Shown here one piece after another: positions 1-11,486 of a stretch of DNA of 64,000 nt; the stretch's first letter is position 1; the number at the start of each line of letters is the position of its first letter. The notes under the pieces are model-generated. The model was not told the DNA's origin. It made no database searches and was given only the letters and a program-made list of their open reading frames with translations. Made by a program: the position numbers and the translations under genes. Origin of the DNA: Gautieria morchelliformis (Eukaryota > Basidiomycota > Agaricomycetes > Gomphales > Gomphaceae); the NCBI GenBank assembly GCA_015179125.1, contig WHVA01000041.1, positions 62,001-126,000 on the forward strand, given 5' to 3'.

Positions 1-956
1 TGTGGGAGCTGAGGGAGAGCTTGAGCGTGGGGTGAGGTGCGGGAATGGGTCTGGCTACGCGAGGAATTTGAGGGACGGGGGGCAGGTATGAGGCGAGAGC
101 GGGTTGCACGTGACGGCGCAGGAGGGCTTGGGGGTGGAGGAGAAGATGTAGCGGAGCTGCTGGGAATAGATTCAGTCGACAACTGTCTCAAATGCAAACT
201 CCACCGAGGATATGATTGTAAACAGCGACGAGGGAGCGGCATGAACGTCAGCTGCAGGGGGCGGCAAGTACGTATACCGTTGCCGCGGCGCGGCTTTGGC
301 TTAGCGCCGAGCCGCGCTTACGAGAGCCGGATATTATAATTATAGCCCATAAGCAAATTGCGGGACGCCAGGCACTTAGATGGGCCATGTCCCGCAAAAA
401 ACCTAACCTAAGTCTCTCTACGGGACATGGCTGAGCTAATACGATTTTTTTTTTCCATCTTCTCAGTGCCTGCTTTTCCCGCATGGTGATCACAAACGAT
501 TTGCCATTGCTCCAGGTCCTTGCTCAACATGACAGGCCGCAAGGCAGGGTCGGGGTTTGATCACGGGAAGTCTTTTTGGTCTGTGGGGGGCCAAAGAGGG
601 CAGAAGTAAATCGAAGTTTTCAAGCGTAAGTAGATTTGTGAGTGCCATTACTCGGCTACGTCTACCGTACCAGGTTTGTAATCGCGTATGCGCTGTTGCA
701 GACTACCAGTGAATTTACTTTAGTGTGTGCTCAGGCTGTCCCGAAGCTGTTATTGTGAAGTTGGGTTTACGACGCGCACGCTGGGCAGTGAGTCATTGAA
801 TATCTGCATAGTGTATACTGTGCGTGAATTTACCGCATACATTCGCTTTCTAGATCATATCGTCACCTTCACACGAGAAAGGAACACGGCGTACAGGTGT
901 AACGTATATGACTACAGGGACGAGGACGGTTGTCTTCGTTCTGGGGACTTGCGGCT
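1..956. other. No gene recognised; left flank of the tandem duplication
   Basis: Short open frames here resemble no family I know. Positions 280-480 are GC-rich and hold motifs (a GCGGGAC...CCAGG pair and a GGCTCGGC-like hairpin) that recur in the 269-base insertion at 1,958-2,226 and in the hAT-like MITE at 6,459-6,856. This stretch is therefore probably small DNA-element debris. No clear ends were found. Confidence 0.4.
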
Positions 957-1046
957 TGCCTATTTTACGTGAGGCCTTCATATAAATTCGCACCAAGCCA
1001 TACATCTCAATAGCGTGCGACAGCGATTCTTCGTGAGCGTATCCCG

Positions 1047-1657
1047 TCAAGTCACTCGTATATGACTCAGTGTGGGCTGCGCCTGGATTATAAACCTTGG
1101 CGATATGTTTCCGGAATCTCCAAACACTACGCCATGGGGATAGGATATCAGTGAGCTACCCATCGACGCGAATGGGAAATGTCCAAGCACGCACAGACAA
1201 TGATATAGTCGTCTCGAGAGGGCAAGTCCTCTGGGAAGGTGACGCTCTGCGCTCCGGCTTGGAGGCTGAAACCGGATGCCAACGGATGCTCTACACGGTA
1301 GGTGCGTGTCAATTGGATAGTCAGCCGCATATACTGACGTGCAAGTCGGTAACGGATAAACCTGTGTCGAGGTACTCGCTGAAATCGGCACTCTGCACGA
1401 ACCCCAGCACAAGCGTGCCGTTGTGGCTTGGAGACCCGCTGGCAGGCAGGACCGCCGTATGCCTATGGTCCGGTCAAGATTCGCTTCGCGGCAGGGGAAA
1501 GAGGTGTGGTATTCATACACCATGCGACGCTCGTCGTGCCACCGGCCGTGAATGTATCCCCGGCCCTGGGGGCGGTGATGGGAAGATCATAGACCGTCCG
1601 GAGGTTGAGCTGGGCTGGCATGCCGTGTGTTGGTGTCCCGAGCGCGAGGAAGAGCAT
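1047..1657 (-). CDS. Kre9/Knh1-like (Ser-Thr-GPI domain) small secreted protein, copy 1
   Basis: Four exons, read from right to left, give 137 residues: 1657-1521, 1462-1362, 1290-1195 and 1126-1047. The introns of 58, 71 and 68 bases have GT..AG ends, and the exon total is divisible by three. The product is nearly all one domain of the Kre9/Knh1 N-terminal type, usual in fungal cell-wall and extracellular proteins. Visible landmarks are an entry like VYDLPIT, the TFTAGGTTSVAW strand, GTLVLGF, then SRDDYIIVLFGDSGNISPRF near the C-terminus. The N-terminus MLFLALG is a weak signal peptide. There is no Ser/Thr-rich tail and no GPI site, so it is probably a single-domain secreted protein. The neighbouring DUF6533 gene lies on the other strand and is co-duplicated with it. 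The binding partner is unknown. Confidence 0.75.
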
Positions 1658-1957
1658 GGCGACGGGGGTGGACGCATGAAATAACGAGGAACGAGCTGCA
1701 GGTTTCGGAGCGTCGTGTCGGCAGTTCAGGCCTCAGGCCTCAGGTCCCAAACAGGTCTCGGACGAGGCGTGGGTGTGCCCTCGGATCAGACAAGAAGGGG
1801 TCCCTCAATCAGACATGTACAGTCCAGCTCACAGACGCGCAGCATTGAACACGCGCAGCATTGAACTCAAGTGCCATTATGTAACTCGGCAAACCATGAG
1901 CTGTTTCCTTGCGCGTCGTTTCGTGTACTCGAGCGCCGAGCACTACTGATTCGAACT

Positions 1958-2226
1958 AGGCAACCCTTAGAACGCTGCGGGACACGCGGCGGCCGATGCC
2001 GGGCTGGGCTTTTGGGTTTTCTGCCTCCAGAACCGACCGCGTTGGCGAAGTCGACGCCGGCCCACCAACTGGGGGTCCCTCGCGCCGCTGAAGCGCGCTT
2101 TCAGCGGCGCGAGGGACCCGTTTCCCGCACTGGCTTCGTGTGAGTGCGCGCGCTTCCCCATAGCCGCCCCGAGCGCTTTTTAGCGCATGTCCATTGTTTA
2201 GCGCATTGCGGGACATGCCAGGACTC
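1958..2226. mobile_element. 269-base GC-rich insertion with a perfect 20-base hairpin
   Basis: The duplicated flank reads straight through at copy 2 near 6,250, while copy 1 carries this extra block bounded by ACT on both sides, a possible 3-base target duplication. Inside, 2,073-2,092 and 2,100-2,119 are perfect inverted repeats separated by seven bases. The end near 2,205 (TTGCGGGACATGCCAGG) resembles a motif at about 358-372. I read it as a small non-autonomous DNA element. Terminal inverted repeats are not convincing, so the superfamily is unknown. Confidence 0.55.
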
Positions 2227-2738
2227 AGCTGCTGCAGAAGGATCTGAATTGCTTTGCCGCATGGGCGGAGTTGAGGAGCTCGCCGGTATAGTAGTACTTT
2301 TTACCCTTGAGAGCTCTGGTATTCGAAGTATTCTTGACTTCCTTGATACGATTGGCTAGACGCTAGTTTTCGTGGTGGATAACTCTGGTGTTCGGGTATC
2401 GTTGATGTCTTATGAGTAAGCTGCTGCCATTGACTTTGCTGAGACCACATTGCTAGTGAGGCAGGTCGCTCGCCACCCTGCACGATCGAGGTTGCATCGG
2501 TCGGCGTCAGCTATCCCTAGGATGTGATAAAGCTTGAGGGATAGTTCCCATGCAACTGTGTATCTCCCATTATGTCGTCTGGCAGTGTGCAAGACATCAT
2601 CGTCCTTGGAGGGCAGTTGTAAGTTGTCAAGTTTTTCAATCGATCAATCGTCTTTGTCACCTTGGAATGATAGACAGGCTACTAGAGCAAGTATCCTCCC
2701 AAGGTACCAGTTATCTTACTCCTCTGACTATCGGATCA

Positions 2739-4465
2739 GTATGCATATGTTTCAAGCCTCGTCCTTCTGATCTATGAGCATCTCCTGACACTCGGAGATG
2801 AAGTACGTCTGTATGTTTCAAGACCAGCTACAAGCTCACGACAACTTTTAGGTTCGGTACATTTGGTCCAACAGAATATCTTTAGGTAAACCACTTAATT
2901 CAGCCTCGCAAGACAACATGGCTCTAAACCATTTCACAGCTGGTTTTCTGTTTTTCGTCGTGAGGTCTTTAATTCTTTGGACGTTCTCAATAGTGATGTC
3001 CAGCAGACCAGATATTACGTCCCAATCTGCTTGTCAGTGATAATATCTGGTACGTTATTTGGTTATTGATGTACAGTCATGGATCTTACCTAGTGCTTTA
3101 GCCCTCACAACAAAGTGGGGTGAAGCCGTATGTCACGTTCCCATTGGCAGTTTGTGATTCTGATTATGTTTTAGGCGTGAGCAGTCTAGGCTGCCGACTT
3201 CCCTATGCTCGCTATTAATGCTCTATCCCAAGCTGCAAAACAGTAGGCCCTTTAGAGCCTGCGTTTTTGACCGTGATTGTTATCGCATCCAGTATTCTAC
3301 TCCTTCTACGGTTAGTTATCAACCTTGATTCAGGCGTCATACACAGTTATTGACGATTTTAACAACAGTGTATATGCGTTGTACAATCGTAACAAATGGA
3401 TCTTGGGTTACTTGAGTTCAGTCATTCTCATTCAATTTGCTGTCTGCATTTTCGTTTTCACTTTTCCGGGTCGTGGGCGTAAGTTTTGAGTGACATTTTG
3501 TAAAGGCATCACCTCTAACCCGATTCTCAGCATTGCCTGTGCCGCCAATTGACATCGCTGTCTTTCAAGGTGCGAAGCGTTGACACCTATGTGTTGCATC
3601 ACCGCAACTCATGTCTATTTTATTCCTCACTGCTGCAAGGCTGCCTGTTTCTTCCTTCTGCCAGCCTGTGTGTTCCCATAGAGTTCATTATCAATATTTG
3701 GTTTTATATAACGATTTCACAGTAAAAGTGGAGCACTCGCTCCCATCATCCTGGAACTGACGTATGATGTCTCCATAGTTGGCCTAATCATAGCCAAGAG
3801 TTGGAAAGACAGGTCTCTCAATGGACTGAGGGATCGGGGCGGGATCTTCCGGATCATTGTTAGGGACGGCATCATCTACTTCCTGTAAGTCATGCGCCAT
3901 ATTCTTCAATAACGTGCTGCGATCACATTTTAGTGTTATATTCTCCACCATGCTCATCTGGTTATGCGTGGGCCTTTTCGCACCGGTGAGTGTTAACTTA
4001 AGGATGGGTCTAGAGTTATGAACTTTGAAGATATATCAGCCGGGACTCAAGCTCGTCAATTCTGGGTAAGTCCCTCTAGTTACTTACGGGTCCAATGGTG
4101 TTATTTTATTCTCACACGTCACATTCAACTACAGCCCATCAGACGTGTAGGCTCCTCAATGTTTGGCTTCCGCTCTTTTAACTGATGGTTCTGCTAACAG
4201 CCTGGTTTCAATTATGATCAATCGCTTGACGATCCACCTCCATCGCTCCGTGAAGGGTAACCACGGAACTTCCCTCACCCCTAGCGCGGTGCCGCACGAC
4301 GCTGTCCCCACCTGGATGATCAACACCCGGGATTATAGCAGCAGGAGCGACATTGATAGGGCGGCGATAAGTGATCTGGGAGACCTGACTCTTTCCCACG
4401 AATCCCAAGGAATCGAGCTAGAGATATTTCATCCTCGAGACGATGAGCTCGATTCGCAGCTTTGA
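2739..4465 (+). CDS. DUF6533-type seven-helix membrane protein, copy 1 (5' end not resolved)
   Basis: This is a multi-exon gene of the Agaricomycete DUF6533 family, whose members are multi-pass membrane proteins of unknown function. An exon at 2,739-2,802 reads YAYVSSLVLLIYEHLLTLGD and ends in DE; it splices to VRYIWSNRISL (from 2,852). This junction restores the family's hallmark helix followed by the E-V-x-x-I-W motif. An exon from 3,369 reads VYALYNRNKWILGYLSS, another family landmark. The exon at about 3,721-3,884 has the ...RDGIIYFL helix, 3,934-3,985 is one more helix, and the last exon at 4,201-4,465 gives a hydrophilic cytosolic tail. The start codon lies upstream of 2,739 in an exon I could not fix, and the middle exons (2,900-3,350) are uncertain. 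It may be functional or a decayed copy. Confidence 0.65.
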
Positions 4466-5112
4466 TTCCTTATTTATCTTCTTTCGACATGAATGATTGT
4501 TTGTCAGACGAGATTGTGTCTAGGCATGTGGGCGGATGGGGGTTTTCTATTACAGTAATGCCCACCATTTGGAAGGAGCATACGAGGAAACTTATGTAAC
4601 GCATTGATATCTTGCATGTCGCCGTCACATCTTCAAGACAGGATGACAACGACATAACCATGGATGGGAACGAACTTCGAATTGAATTTCGAACCAAGAT
4701 AGGGAGGGCTATCATACCATTTTTGATGGTGAGCCAACTACGACATTCTTCATGAAAAACTCGAGATGACACGACTGTACAAGTGTAGCCAGTGTCTGAG
4801 CAGGGTCTGATCATGTCTCGGCAAGGACGCCCTAGCCATCTAGGGCGTGCATCTATCATATATGAGCGTTGGTGGTGTCTCCCTCCCGCTGCGGCGGTGA
4901 GTCGGTTTCCATGACATCTATAGTAATCGGGTGAAACAATGGGTATGAATCAATGACAATGCACCGGTCGGCAATTACCTGTGCATATTCAAGAGAGATA
5001 TTTCCTGCTGGTTGAGCAAATGCTTCAAAGCCGGTGTTTGTTTAGATACATAGGAACTCTTCTTTTATTGTACCCCACTGTGATCTGGGTCAATAATAAT
5101 TGCATAAGTATT
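4466..5112. other. Intergenic: 3' flank of unit 1 and spacer before unit 2
   Basis: To about 4,832 this is the downstream flank of the DUF6533 gene and is shared with 8,991-9,368. The remaining 280 bases (4,833-5,112) are unique spacer. I see no gene. A minus-strand open frame here of about 129 codons has no recognisable motif and is not kept in the second copy. Confidence 0.5.
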
Positions 5113-5206
5113 TTACGTGAGACATGAACAAAGGCCTGCGTATAAATTGGCACCAAGCCATACATCTCAATAACGTGTGACAGTGATTCTTCGTGAGCGT
5201 ATTCCG

Positions 5207-5815
5207 TCAAGTCACCCATATATCACACAGTGTGGGCTGCGCTTGGATTATAAACCTTGGCGATATGTTTCCGGAATCTCCAAACACTACGCCATGAGGA
5301 TAGGATATCGGTGAGCTACCCACCGACGCGAATGGGAAATGTCCAAGCACGGACAGACGATGATATAGTCGTCTCGAGAGGGAAAGTCCTCTGGGAAGAT
5401 GACGCTCTGCGCTCCGGCTTGGAGGCTGAAACCGGATGCCACCGGATGCTCTACACGGTAGGTGCGTGTCAATTGGAAACTCAGCCGCATATACTGACGT
5501 GCAAGTCGGTAACGGATAAACCTGTGTCGAGGTACTCGCTGGAATCGGCACTCTGCACGAACCCCAGCACAAGCGTGCCGTTGTGGCTTGGAGACCCGCT
5601 GGGAGGCAGGGCCACCGTACCCCTATGGTCCGGTCGTGACTCGCTGCGCGGGGGGAGAAAGAGGTGCGGTATTCATACACCATGGGAGGCTCGTCGTGCC
5701 ACCGGCCGTGAATGTATCCCCGGCCCCGAGGGCGGTGATGGGAAGATCATAGACCGTCCGGAGGTTGAGCTGGGCTGCAGGCCGCGTGTGGTGTCCCGCG
5801 CGCGAGGAAGAGCAT
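5207..5815 (-). CDS. Kre9/Knh1-like small secreted protein, copy 2 (start in doubt)
   Basis: The exons match copy 1: about 5815-5681, 5622-5522, 5450-5355 and 5286-5207, with the same three introns. The domain strands TFTAGGTTSLPW, GTLVLGF, DDYIIVLFGDSGNISPRF are kept, and most differences from copy 1 are single substitutions. The region coding the putative signal peptide is two bases shorter than in copy 1. The ATG equivalent to that of copy 1 (5815) is therefore out of frame with the domain, giving an exon sum of 412, not a multiple of three. Either another upstream start is used or the copy no longer makes a secreted product. The coordinates take the homologous ATG as a provisional start. 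Confidence 0.55.
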
Positions 5816-6458
5816 GGCGATGACGGAGTAAGACAAAGGCGGATGGCGTGGCGATACGCGTGGGATATTGGCGAGCAGGATAGGTTGCTGATTACTATAC
5901 AGATGGGGTGGACGCATGAAATAACCAGTAACGAGCTGCAGGCTTCGGAGCGTCCTGTCGGCGGTTCAACGTTCAGGGCCCAAACAAGTCTCGGAAGAGG
6001 CGCGGGTGTGCCATCAGATGAGGCAAGAAGGGGGCCCTCAATCTGACTGCAGATGTACAGTCTCAGTCCAGCTCCCAGACGCGCAGCCAGGCCAAGCTTC
6101 TTTTTTGGTTTTTCCAGGCGCAATTGTGGATTGAACTCAAGTGCCATTACACAACTCGGCAAACCACATCGTCCATCAACCAGCTATCATGAGCTATTTC
6201 TCTGCACGTCGTTTCGCGTACTCGAGCGCCGAGCACAGGGTGATTCGAACTTAGCTGCTGCAGAAGGACTGCTAAACTGCTGTGCGGTAACCCGGTAACG
6301 GGCGTGAGCGGAGTTCCCGGTATTAGTAGTACTTTCACCCGTGAGCACTTAGTATTCGAAGTATTCTTGATTTTATAAGATTAATTGGTTAGACGCTAGT
6401 TTTCGTGGTGGATAACTCAGAGTTGGGTATTGCTGATGTCTTCTGAGTGAGCTGCTGC

Positions 6459-6856
6459 TAGTGTTGCCGCCGGCTGGACTGGCAGGTTCCGGCTAAGCCG
6501 TGAGCCGAGCTGCAAATTAGCCGAGCTTGGCATGTTTTGGGAGCCGGCTACGGATCTGACAAACGGCTTGAATGCTGGGCTGGCTCACTGGAAAATACAT
6601 TCTGAGAACTTTTTTTGTTTTTCTTTAGATCTTTAGATTTAGATCTCTGTTTTTGCTACGAATAGATATTAGCTCAACTGAATTGAAAAATATTGGGCAC
6701 ACCATTCAGTTGAGCTAATATCTATTGGGAAAAGTAGTAATTTATTAAGTATGCAAAGCATTTTTAAGGCTTGAAGCCATCGCAAATCGAGCCGAGCCGC
6801 TTAGCCATCAGTAGCTTGGCTCGGCGCAGAGCCAAAGCCGAGCCGCGGCAACACTA
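6459..6856. mobile_element. hAT-like MITE (398 bases) inserted in unit copy 2
   Basis: The ends read TAGTGTTGCCGC and, inverted, GCGGCAACACTA. Subterminal repeats of the GGCTCGGCT type crowd both ends, as in many fungal hAT-like MITEs. The insertion is absent from the matching place in copy 1 (near 2,430). A clean 8-base target duplication is not visible, only TA at each edge, so the assignment to hAT rests on the termini. In the middle, 6,661-6,683 and 6,704-6,726 form a perfect 23-base inverted repeat that may be a second, nested element. Confidence 0.6.
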
Positions 6857-7269
6857 CTCGGAGTCTCCCGCTCCCGGTCCACGAAGGCTTGCAAAAAATC
6901 AAACACGAAGAGTCACACATATAACAGGTCCTCTATTGCACACGTACCTGCACGTCCAGAGTCCCGTATTCCGCCTGCTGCCGTTGACTTCTCTGAGGCC
7001 ACATTGCTAGTGAGGCAGCTCGCTCGCCACCCCCATCCCTAGGATGTGATAAAGCTTGAGGGATGATTGCCATGCAACTGTGTATCTCCTATTATGTCGT
7101 CTGGTGTGGAAGACATCATCGTCTCTGGATGGCAGTTGTAAGTTGTCAAGTTTTTCAATTGATCAATTGTCCTTGTCATAACGTCCTTGCCTTGAAATGA
7201 TAGACAGGCGACTAGAGCAAGTATCCTCCCAAGGGACCAGTTACCTTACTCCTCTGACTATCGGATCAG

Positions 7270-8990
7270 TATTACCTTGTTTCAAGCCTCGCTCTTCTGA
7301 TCTATGAGCATCTCCTCACACTTGGAGATGAAGTATGTCTGTATTTTGCAAGATCAGCGACAAGCTCAAGACAACTTTTAGGTTCGGTACATTTGGTCCA
7401 ACAGAATATCTTTAGGTAAAACCACTTAATTCAGCGAGACAAACATGGCTCAAAACCATGCCGCAGCTGGTTTTCTGTTTTACATCGTGAGGCCTTTAAT
7501 TCTTTGGACGTTCTCAATAGTAATGTACAACAGATCAGATATTTCTCCCCAATCTCTTTGTCAGTGGTAATATATGGTACGTTATTTGGCTATTGATATA
7601 CTGTCATGGATCTAACCTAGTGCTTTAGCGGTCACAACAAAGTGGGGTGAAGCCGTATGTCTCGTCCCATTGGCAGTTTGTGATTCTGATTATGTTTTAG
7701 GCGTGAGCAATCTGGGCTGCCGACTTCCCTTGCTCGCTATTAATACTCTATCTCAAGCTGCAAAACAGTAGGCCCTTTAGAGCTTGCGTTTTTCACCGTG
7801 GTTCTTATCGCATCCAGTATTCTGCTCCTTCTACGGTTAGTTATCAACCTTGATTCATACGTCATACAAAAGTATTGACGATTTCAACAACAGTGTATAT
7901 GCGTTGTACAATCGTAACAAATGGATCTTGGGTTACTTGAGTTCGGCCATTCTCATTCAATTTGCTGTTTGCATTTTGATTTCCGCTTTTTCGGGTCACG
8001 GACGTAGGTTTCGAATGACAATTTGTAAAGGCATCACCTCTAACCCTATTCTTAGTATTGCCCAGGCCTTCAGTTGACCTCCCTGTCTTTCAAGGTGCCA
8101 AGCGCTGACACCTACGTGTTGCATCACTGCAACTCATGTTTATTTTATTCCTCATTTCTGAAAGGCTGCCTGTATCCTCCTCCTGCCAGACTGTGTGTTC
8201 CCATAGGTTTATCATCAATATTTGGTCTTATATAACGATTTCACAGTAAAAACGGAACACTCGTTCCCGTCATCCTGGAACTAGCTTATGATGTCTCAAT
8301 AATTGGCCTAATCATAGCCAAGAGTTGGAAAGACAGGTCTCTCAATGGACTGAGGGATCGGGGCGGGATCTTACGGATCATTGTTAAGGACGGTATCATC
8401 TACTTCCTGTAAGTCATGCGCCATATTCTTCAATGACGTGCTGCGAGCACATTTAAGTGTTATATTTTCCACCATGTTCACCTGGTTATGTCTGGGCCTT
8501 TTCGCACCGGTGAGTTTTAACTTAAAGGATGGGTCTAGAGTTATGAACTTTGAAGATATATCAGCCGGGACTCAAACTCGTCAATGCCGGGTAAGTCCCT
8601 CTAGTTACTTACTGGTCCAACGATGTTATTTCATTCTCACGCGTCACATTTAACTACAGCCCATCAGACGTGTAGGCTCCTCAATGTTCGGGTTTCGCTC
8701 TTCTGACTGATGGTTCTGCTAACAGTCTGGTTTCAATTATGATCAATCGCTTGACGATCCACCTGCATCGCTCCATGAAGGGTAACCACCGAACTTCCTT
8801 CACCCCTAGCACGGTGCCGCACAACGCTGTCCCCACCTGGATGATCAACACCCGGGATTATAGCAGCAGGAGCGACATTGATAAGGCGGCGATAAGTGAT
8901 CTGGGAGACCTGGCTCTTTCCCATGAATCCCAAGGAATCGAGCTAGGGATATTTCATCCTCAAGACGATGGGTTCAATTCGCAGCTTTGA
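7270..8990 (+). CDS. DUF6533-type seven-helix membrane protein, copy 2 (5' end not resolved)
   Basis: This is the duplicate of the gene at 2,739-4,465. The first recognisable exon reads YYLVSSLALLIYEHLLTLGD and then DE, splicing to VRYIWSNRISL. Later exons repeat VYALYNRNKWILGYLSS (from about 7,895), the RDGIIYFL helix (about 8,405) and a C-terminal tail ending in NSQL at 8,990. The product is predicted to sit in a membrane with about seven helices; the family's function is unknown. In copy 2 the base pattern at the presumed first intron (near 7,233, GGGACC against GGTACC in copy 1) lacks a GT donor, so the 5' end may be damaged or spliced differently. Protein differences from copy 1 are modest. 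Confidence 0.6.
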
Positions 8991-9368
8991 TTCCTTATTT
9001 ATCTTCTTTCGACATGAATGATTGTTTGTCAGACGAGATTGTGTCTAGGTATGTGGGCGGATGGGGGATTTCTATTACAGTAATGCCCACCATTTGCAAG
9101 GAGCATACGACGAAACTTATGTAACACATTTATACATCTTGGAACGCATTTATTTATCCTGTCGTCACATCTTCAAGACAGGATGACAAACGACATAATT
9201 ACCCATGGATGGGAACGAACTTCAAATTGAATTCCGAACCAAGGTTAGGGAGGGCTATTATGACCTTTTTGATGGTGAGCCGACTACGTCATTCTTCGTG
9301 AAAAACCTGAGAAGACAAGACTGTCCAAGTGTAGCCAGTGTCTGAGCAGGGTCTGATAAAGGCAAGGA

Positions 9369-11167
9369 CGACATACAGCGAATCCGAGTTGGATATTCAT
9401 GTGTTCAAAGTGCATGTTGTTCCATCCCAGTGGACCTTCCAAGGTTCCCGACGCATCGTTCATATTAGACTCAGCCCTCAGTTCATGGTGGACATGCTGC
9501 TCCCCACCGTTATAGTATCGGTAGCGGCGCATTGGCGCCAGTCCCCGACTCCGTTGTGGGGTAGGGATCATGCTGTCGATATTATTTTTTCAGACGATGT
9601 ATTCTCTCGTAAGTTACCGATTGCGTTTATATACATGTCGATATTACAGATTCAGACAACGAAATTTTTTCGTAAGGACCATTTGCGTTTTTATACAGAT
9701 ATATTTCTTACAAGTGAAGTGCAGTACCTGTGGATCGTTGTGACCCTTCGGCCCGGAGTTGAATCCGGAGTAGCACAGTAGAGGCGGTAGAGGCGATAAG
9801 TGAAAACGAGGCTGGATGCCCTTTGGTAGACTAGGTGGTAATTTGATGTCGAACACCGTTAACTTGTTTCAGAAACGCGGTGTGATCTCTTTGGCGGAGG
9901 AGCGATCTTGTCTGCAGTTTCCGTAAGAGGACGCTTTTGTTTTCCAGTGGCCTTGCTTCCCCGAGGTCCGGGCGTGGGAGTCTGGGGAGCGAGCGAAGAT
10001 TCCACGGAGGTGATCGTAAGGAGGAGAGCACCAATGTGGAAGGACAGACGGAGGAGAGACGGCTGAAGACATAGACGAAGAAGTGGAGGGTACGTGGGTC
10101 ACGAATATGGACGAGGAACACTAAACAAATCAAAACGACAAGGCAATGGCATAGGTAAAAAAGCAGTAGACATGGTCAGCCAAGAAGTGCAGAGAGGGCG
10201 AAAAGGACATACCTTGTAGCTGGGATGCAGACAAGAAAAGGTGAACGGTACGCAGCAGCAAAAGGAGAGAACGACAATAAGACATTTTAAAGAGAACAGG
10301 CAAAACTAATTAGGCGTGCAAGACGGCAATGAGCCCGAGATATTGATGGGATACAATGTCATCGGAGATCGACACATATAACAGCCCGAGATAATGATCG
10401 AAAGGAAAGGGACCGAGTGGTACCAGACATTGGTGGCCGAACATGAACGGGATAGTAGTCACAGGCATCTTAGGAGTTAAACCTGACAAGGCACGCTAGG
10501 TATCCGACCCCCATCTTGTCGACAGAACCCTCCCCTCCTTTCAGTCGGAGTCGGGGAAGCCCTGCAGTGAACACCGTTGATTGGAATCTCGACTTGACTC
10601 GGAGTCCACCTGATCCACGAAGGACTGAGGGCAACATCAATATATATTCCTACTCCCCATCATACGCATAACTCTGATCACCGGAACAACCAGCCGTGTC
10701 AATGGCCAGGTAGGAAGGAAACCCCCTCACGCATCACTTCAACTGGTAGGTGCTCGACGCTGAGCTAGCTCGGTACCCACGTCAACTGTCATTGTCGTCG
10801 CACCTAAACCCCTACCAAAAAGAATTCTACTCAAAGGTCAATGATTCCTCTTGAACCCGAGAGGATTTGTGATCAATAACTCCTGGTGATGCTCAGACAT
10901 ATATGCTATGGGATATGTGTGTTACTGCAAATAATGAGGTACAGTTCTAAAAACCAGCAGCACAGATTATTTCCATCATCCCCATTACTGTAATAGGGCA
11001 TATTTGTTTGTCATCCAGATTATGGCTGGTGGATGCCATCAGCATAAATGAGGATTATAGCGGCAGCACTGAGACTATAGATGGCAATCCTGTCATATAC
11101 CACTTGAGGTACTACTATCATGTCTCAAACACCATCAACATCAAGTGGTCCTCTTAGGGATACACTA
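9369..11167. other. Intergenic, no gene recognised
   Basis: Open frames on both strands (the largest about 147 codons at 9,338-9,781) show no domain, and their composition is ordinary. From about 10,900 the sequence turns AT-rich and resembles the flank found on the other side of the foldback element (the phrase CACTGAGACTATAGAT recurs at about 11,068 and 12,400), which suggests an older repeat there. No promoter or RNA gene could be supported. Confidence 0.4.
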
Positions 11168-11486
11168 CACTGCAGGCACAGAAAGGTTTTCTGGTCTGAA
11201 AAACTGTCAAAAAACTGTAAAGGTTTTCCAAATATTTTTAGTGTTTTTTTTATGTAAAAAAAACTATAATAAAATTTTGTGTTTTTATTAGAATTTGTTG
11301 AGCAAGAAAATTGTAAAAAAATTCAAAGTTTTTTTCAGGGTTTTGTATGGGTTTCTTTGTGTTTTCACAAAGAAACTTATAAAAAGACATAAAAAACCCT
11401 GGAAACACTTTAAACTTTTTTACAATTTTCTTGCTCAACAAATTCTAACAAAAACACAAAATTTTATTATAGTTTTTTTTACATTA

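Larger units (their letters stand above)
957..4832 (+). repeat. Tandem duplication unit, copy 1 (Kre9-like gene + DUF6533 gene)
   Basis: This unit is repeated head to tail at about 5,113-9,368. Similarity begins near the 3' end of the Kre9-like gene and runs through the DUF6533 gene and its downstream flank, ending near the shared words GTGTCTGAGCAGGGTCTGAT. The copies differ by scattered substitutions, a 269-base element found only here (1,958-2,226) and a 398-base MITE found only in copy 2. It is a segmental duplication of host DNA, not a transposon: I see no terminal repeats. Confidence 0.85.
5113..9368 (+). repeat. Tandem duplication unit, copy 2
   Basis: Second head-to-tail copy of the unit at 957-4,832. 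The offset is about 4,160 bases at the Kre9-like gene. It grows to about 4,525 at the end of the DUF6533 gene, mostly because of the MITE at 6,459-6,856 and neighbouring extra sequence to about 6,965, minus the 269-base insertion present only in copy 1. Gene order and strands are unchanged. Confidence 0.85.

Noticed and set aside
1097-1684. 195-codon plus-strand open frame (and its twin at 5,257-5,823)
   Set aside because: It is the antisense shadow of the Kre9-like gene, whose minus-strand exons give a recognisable domain and correct splice sites.
1951-1962. tRNA-like B-box word (GTTCGAATC on the minus strand), also at 6,243
   Set aside because: No cloverleaf, A box or acceptor stem could be fitted around it. 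It is just part of the duplicated flank.
9338-9781. 147-codon plus-strand frame
   Set aside because: No motif, no partner exon and not shared with the equivalent flank at copy 1; probably chance.
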